DNA of 7,403 nucleotides from Candidatus Stahliibacteriota bacterium (lineage in GTDB: Bacteria > Hydrothermota > Tepidihabitantia > SM23-42), in assembly GCA_004376785.1 (NCBI GenBank), contig SOIY01000270.1, forward strand, positions 1-7,403, written 5' to 3'. The notes below the pieces were generated by a model. That model saw nothing but the letters and a program-made list of their open reading frames with translations, ran no database searches and had not been told where the DNA came from. A program made the translations under genes and the position numbers. Each line of letters begins with the position of its first letter. Positions within the stretch are counted from its first letter, which is position 1. Below, piece after piece: positions 5,573-7,403 of this stretch.

Positions 5573-7087
5573 ACTTCCAATCGTTTTTTCCACTTCTTGC
5601 AGAATTTCACATGATTTGACCAATTCTTTCATTCTGTTGTGATCATCATATAAAGGTCGGTCTTCATCCAGATGCGCTACGTGTTTACGCACGACTTTTT
5701 TAGCAGCACTTACGCCTTTACCCGGTGTGAAATCGCGAAAATCCAGGGCTTGTGATGCACCCATGAATTCAATGCCTAAAACGCCATAGGCATTGTCGAG
5801 TATCTGTCCATTTTTTATCGCTGTATTCATTGCCATAGAGACAAAATCTTCCTGGTCAGCAGCAGCTGATATGGACATCACTGAAGCCGGTGCAGATAAC
5901 ATTCTCTGTTCAGTAATCAGGGTGCAAGCAGTGTACTGGCTGAGCATTAAACCGGACATCATGCCTGCGCCTTTGGTGAGAAAGGCTGGTAAACCGATAC
6001 TGAGCGCCGGGTTATTCAAACGATTGAACCTGCGTTCTGAAAGCACACAAACCATAGTGACTGCAGCACCTATCATGTCCATGGGTAAGGAAACCGGTGT
6101 ACCCTGGAAATTTGCGCCGGTTATTGTCAGGTTCAATTCGGGAAAAAAAACAGGGTTGTCCCCGACTCCGTTCAATTCAATCTCCACCTGTTTCCTGGCA
6201 TAGCAGACGGCGTCATGAGCTGCGCCAATGACCTGGGGTGAAGAACGCATAGAATATGCGTCCTGGACTTTTATCTTGAATTCTTTGGACAATAAATCAC
6301 TGCCATCTATGCACTTCATTATTGCCTGGGCTGATCTTATAGCACCTGGGAAACCTCGTGCCTGGTGGAGCCTAACATCATAGGGTTTCATATTTGCATA
6401 CAATGCTTCTAAGGTCATGGCACAGGCGATTTCTGTCTGCTTTAGCCAACGGTTGATATCAAAGAGTTGAAGCGCACTCATTGCCGTAATTAAGTTAGAA
6501 CCGTTAATCGTTGCTAAGCCATCCCTTGCCTTTAAGCCGGGGATGGGTATGCCAGCGCGTTCCATTGCAGTTTTTCCAGGCAGGCGTTCGCCTTTGAAAT
6601 AAGCTTCACCTTCGCCCATAAGCAAGAGCGCGATCTGTGACATCGGTGCGAGATCGCCGGAAGCTCCCACTGAACCTTTTTGACAGACTACAGGTGTAAC
6701 GCCTTTGTTCAGCATCTGTGCCAGGGTCAAAGGGATTTCAGGTCGGCAACCCGATTTGCCCTTGGATAAAACATTTATTCTTCCAGCCATTGCTCCTCGT
6801 ATATATTCGATAGGTGCTGGGTCGCCGATACCAGCAGCGTGGTTGTATATCAGGTATCTTTGAAACTGCTCGACTTGTTCATCAGTCAATATCACTTCAG
6901 AAAATTCTCCAATGCCGGTATTGACACCGTACATGATTTCCCGTGCCTGAATTTTTTGTTCCAGCATTGCCCGACACTTTTTGACTCGTTCAATTGCTTG
7001 ATCTGAAATTTCTACTTGCTCATTATGCCGTGCAATATCGACGATCTTTTCAATTGTTAAGTGTTCACCATCAAGAGATATTGTCAT
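5564..7087 (-). CDS. hutH: Histidine ammonia-lyase-like MIO enzyme
   Basis: This is a cytoplasmic ammonia-lyase of the HAL/PAL family; HutH converts L-histidine to trans-urocanate and ammonia, the first step of histidine use. The 507-residue protein carries the A142-S-G144 triad (in GSVGASGDLAPMS) that cyclises into the MIO cofactor, the catalytic Tyr53 (MYGVNTGIG), N195 (INGSN), Y278 and R281 (QDAYSMRSSPQV), and ANFQG (325-329). Several of these positions (53, 83, 142-144, 195) coincide exactly with Pseudomonas putida HutH. The selectivity pair is N82-H83; His83 favours histidine over Tyr or Phe, but Asn replaces the usual Ser, and Phe415 replaces the common His in QEDHVSM. Histidine is the best guess; an aromatic lyase or aminomutase is possible. 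The ATG has AAGGAG 5 nt upstream. No other hut genes are nearby. The gene looks richer in G+C than comEC. Confidence 0.9.
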   Translation of the reverse strand: MTISLDGEHLTIEKIVDIARHNEQVEISDQAIERVKKCRAMLEQKIQAREIMYGVNTGIGEFSEVILTDEQVEQFQRYLIYNHAAGIGDPAPIEYIRGAMAGRINVLSKGKSGCRPEIPLTLAQMLNKGVTPVVCQKGSVGASGDLAPMSQIALLLMGEGEAYFKGERLPGKTAMERAGIPIPGLKARDGLATINGSNLITAMSALQLFDINRWLKQTEIACAMTLEALYANMKPYDVRLHQARGFPGAIRSAQAIMKCIDGSDLLSKEFKIKVQDAYSMRSSPQVIGAAHDAVCYARKQVEIELNGVGDNPVFFPELNLTITGANFQGTPVSLPMDMIGAAVTMVCVLSERRFNRLNNPALSIGLPAFLTKGAGMMSGLMLSQYTACTLITEQRMLSAPASVMSISAAADQEDFVSMAMNTAIKNGQILDNAYGVLGIEFMGASQALDFRDFTPGKGVSAAKKVVRKHVAHLDEDRPLYDDHNRMKELVKSCEILQEVEKTIGSLE

Positions 7088-7092
7088 AAATA

Positions 7093-7098
7093 CTCCTT
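7093..7098 (-). promoter_or_regulatory. hutH: Shine-Dalgarno of hutH
   Basis: AAGGAG on the minus strand with a 5-nt spacer (TATTT) to the ATG at 7087. It is a near-ideal site and fixes the start. Confidence 0.85.
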
Positions 7099-7130
7099 TT
7101 TATTTTTAACAGTTTAGTCTTTCCAAAATT

Positions 7131-7166
7131 GTAGTTATCTCTGCCTGAGGCAGAAAGGCAAACTAC
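7131..7166 (-). repeat. GCCTGAGGC-type composite hairpin in the hutH leader
   Basis: The inner stem is TCTGCC (7140-7145) with GGCAGA (7149-7154) around a TGA triloop. The outer stem is GTAGTT (7131-7136) with AACTAC (7161-7166), separated from the inner stem by a 3/6-nt internal loop. It lies between the proposed hutH promoter and its SD, so it would be in the 5' untranslated region. There is no T-run suited to termination directly after it in the hutH direction. Confidence 0.75.
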
Positions 7167-7207
7167 TTCTTTTTATTTTTTGAATAATTAAGACAAATAC
7201 AAAAATA

Positions 7208-7235
7208 ATATTACTTAATTATAAACGAAAGTCAA
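7208..7235 (-). promoter_or_regulatory. Putative sigma70-type promoter of hutH
   Basis: On the minus strand TTGACT (7235-7230), a 16-bp spacer and TAATAT (7213-7208; four of six consensus bases, including the second A and last T). The predicted start is near 7201, giving a leader of about 114 nt. A TATAAT within the spacer is too close to this -35 to pair with it. Confidence 0.55.
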
Positions 7236-7238
7236 CCC

Positions 7239-7283
7239 CTGGATTTATGGTAAATGGTTATTGGGTTAGGGTTTGGATGCTGG
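7239..7283. repeat. Degenerate NTGG heptads, first block
   Basis: NTGG motifs begin at 7239, 7247, 7254, 7261, 7273 and 7280. Three consecutive members are exactly 7 bp apart, as are the last two, with a phase slip between. It resembles the cleaner array at 7351-7403 and is a decayed relative. The DNA between the blocks (7284-7350) holds a 10-bp TTTTGCAAAA palindrome (7288-7297 region) and nothing else recognisable. Confidence 0.5.
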
Positions 7284-7350
7284 AATTTTTTGCAAAACCA
7301 AATGTTTTGAAATTAAGAATTCAGTCTATCGCAAGATGGGCTGGATGAAT

Positions 7351-7403
7351 TTGGTATTTGGAGCTTGGCTTTTGGAACTTGGAACTTAGTTCATGGTTAT
7401 TAG
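7351..7403. repeat. Heptanucleotide repeat TTGGNNN, eight in-phase units to the window edge
   Basis: TTGG begins at 7351, 7358, 7365, 7372 and 7379, then the variants TTAG at 7386, ATGG at 7393 and TTAG at 7400, all exactly 7 bp apart. The other three bases of each unit vary. The array runs off the right edge. No gene is seen in the 7236-7403 stretch. Confidence 0.75.

Noticed and set aside
5793..6203. A plus-strand open frame of 136 codons inside hutH
   Set aside because: It is antisense to conserved hutH sequence and has no domain or RBS; shadow of the real gene.

Overview
This is a bacterial chromosomal segment, moderately AT-rich, with six convincing protein genes. The mix is a HEAT-repeat lipoprotein, cysS, efp, a stand-alone Roadblock/LC7 protein, comEC and an orphan histidine ammonia-lyase-like gene. 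Together with intergenic DNA full of short-period degenerate repeats and GCCTGAGGC hairpins, this suggests an uncultured or anaerobic lineage (a WOR-3/Stahlbacteria-like or similar candidate phylum). The taxonomic guess is weak and rests on general impression, not on a search.

Layout. Positions 1-109 look like a divergent promoter region. A minus-strand TTGACA-N16-TAGAAT points off the left edge, and a plus-strand TTGACT-N16-TATAAT is placed so that transcription should begin at or next to the ATG at 110, giving a leaderless message. Positions 110-3113 are a tight operon: HEAT lipoprotein, cysS (1-bp overlap) and efp (4-bp GTGA overlap). Positions 3114-3281 are a composite noncoding repeat region: AGAT heptads, then two copies of a TTTAGG-rich 20-mer, each followed by a different hairpin. 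The last hairpin abuts the Shine-Dalgarno of the Roadblock gene (3282-3659). Next comes comEC, whose reading frame most plausibly begins at a rare ATT codon (3698) rather than the TTG at 3800. Its C-terminal domain looks like a metallo-beta-lactamase relic without metal ligands. comEC converges on hutH (minus, 5564-7087) with a 9-bp tail-to-tail overlap. hutH has a clear SD, a roughly 114-nt leader holding a second GCCTGAGGC hairpin, and a TTGACT-N16-TAATAT promoter. Positions 7236-7403 are gene-free and carry NTGG heptad repeats with the same 7-bp period as the AGAT array.

How the genes work together. cysS and efp supply translation (Cys-tRNA charging and rescue of polyproline stalling), with the lipoprotein transcribed ahead of them. 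Roadblock and comEC are probably co-transcribed, but a functional link is only inferred. hutH is an independent, oppositely oriented unit with no other hut gene in the window. No tRNA, rRNA, CRISPR array or insertion sequence was seen. The most notable points are the ATT-initiated comEC, the ComEC with a degenerate nuclease-type domain, the leaderless lipoprotein gene, and the modular 7-bp and hairpin repeats.
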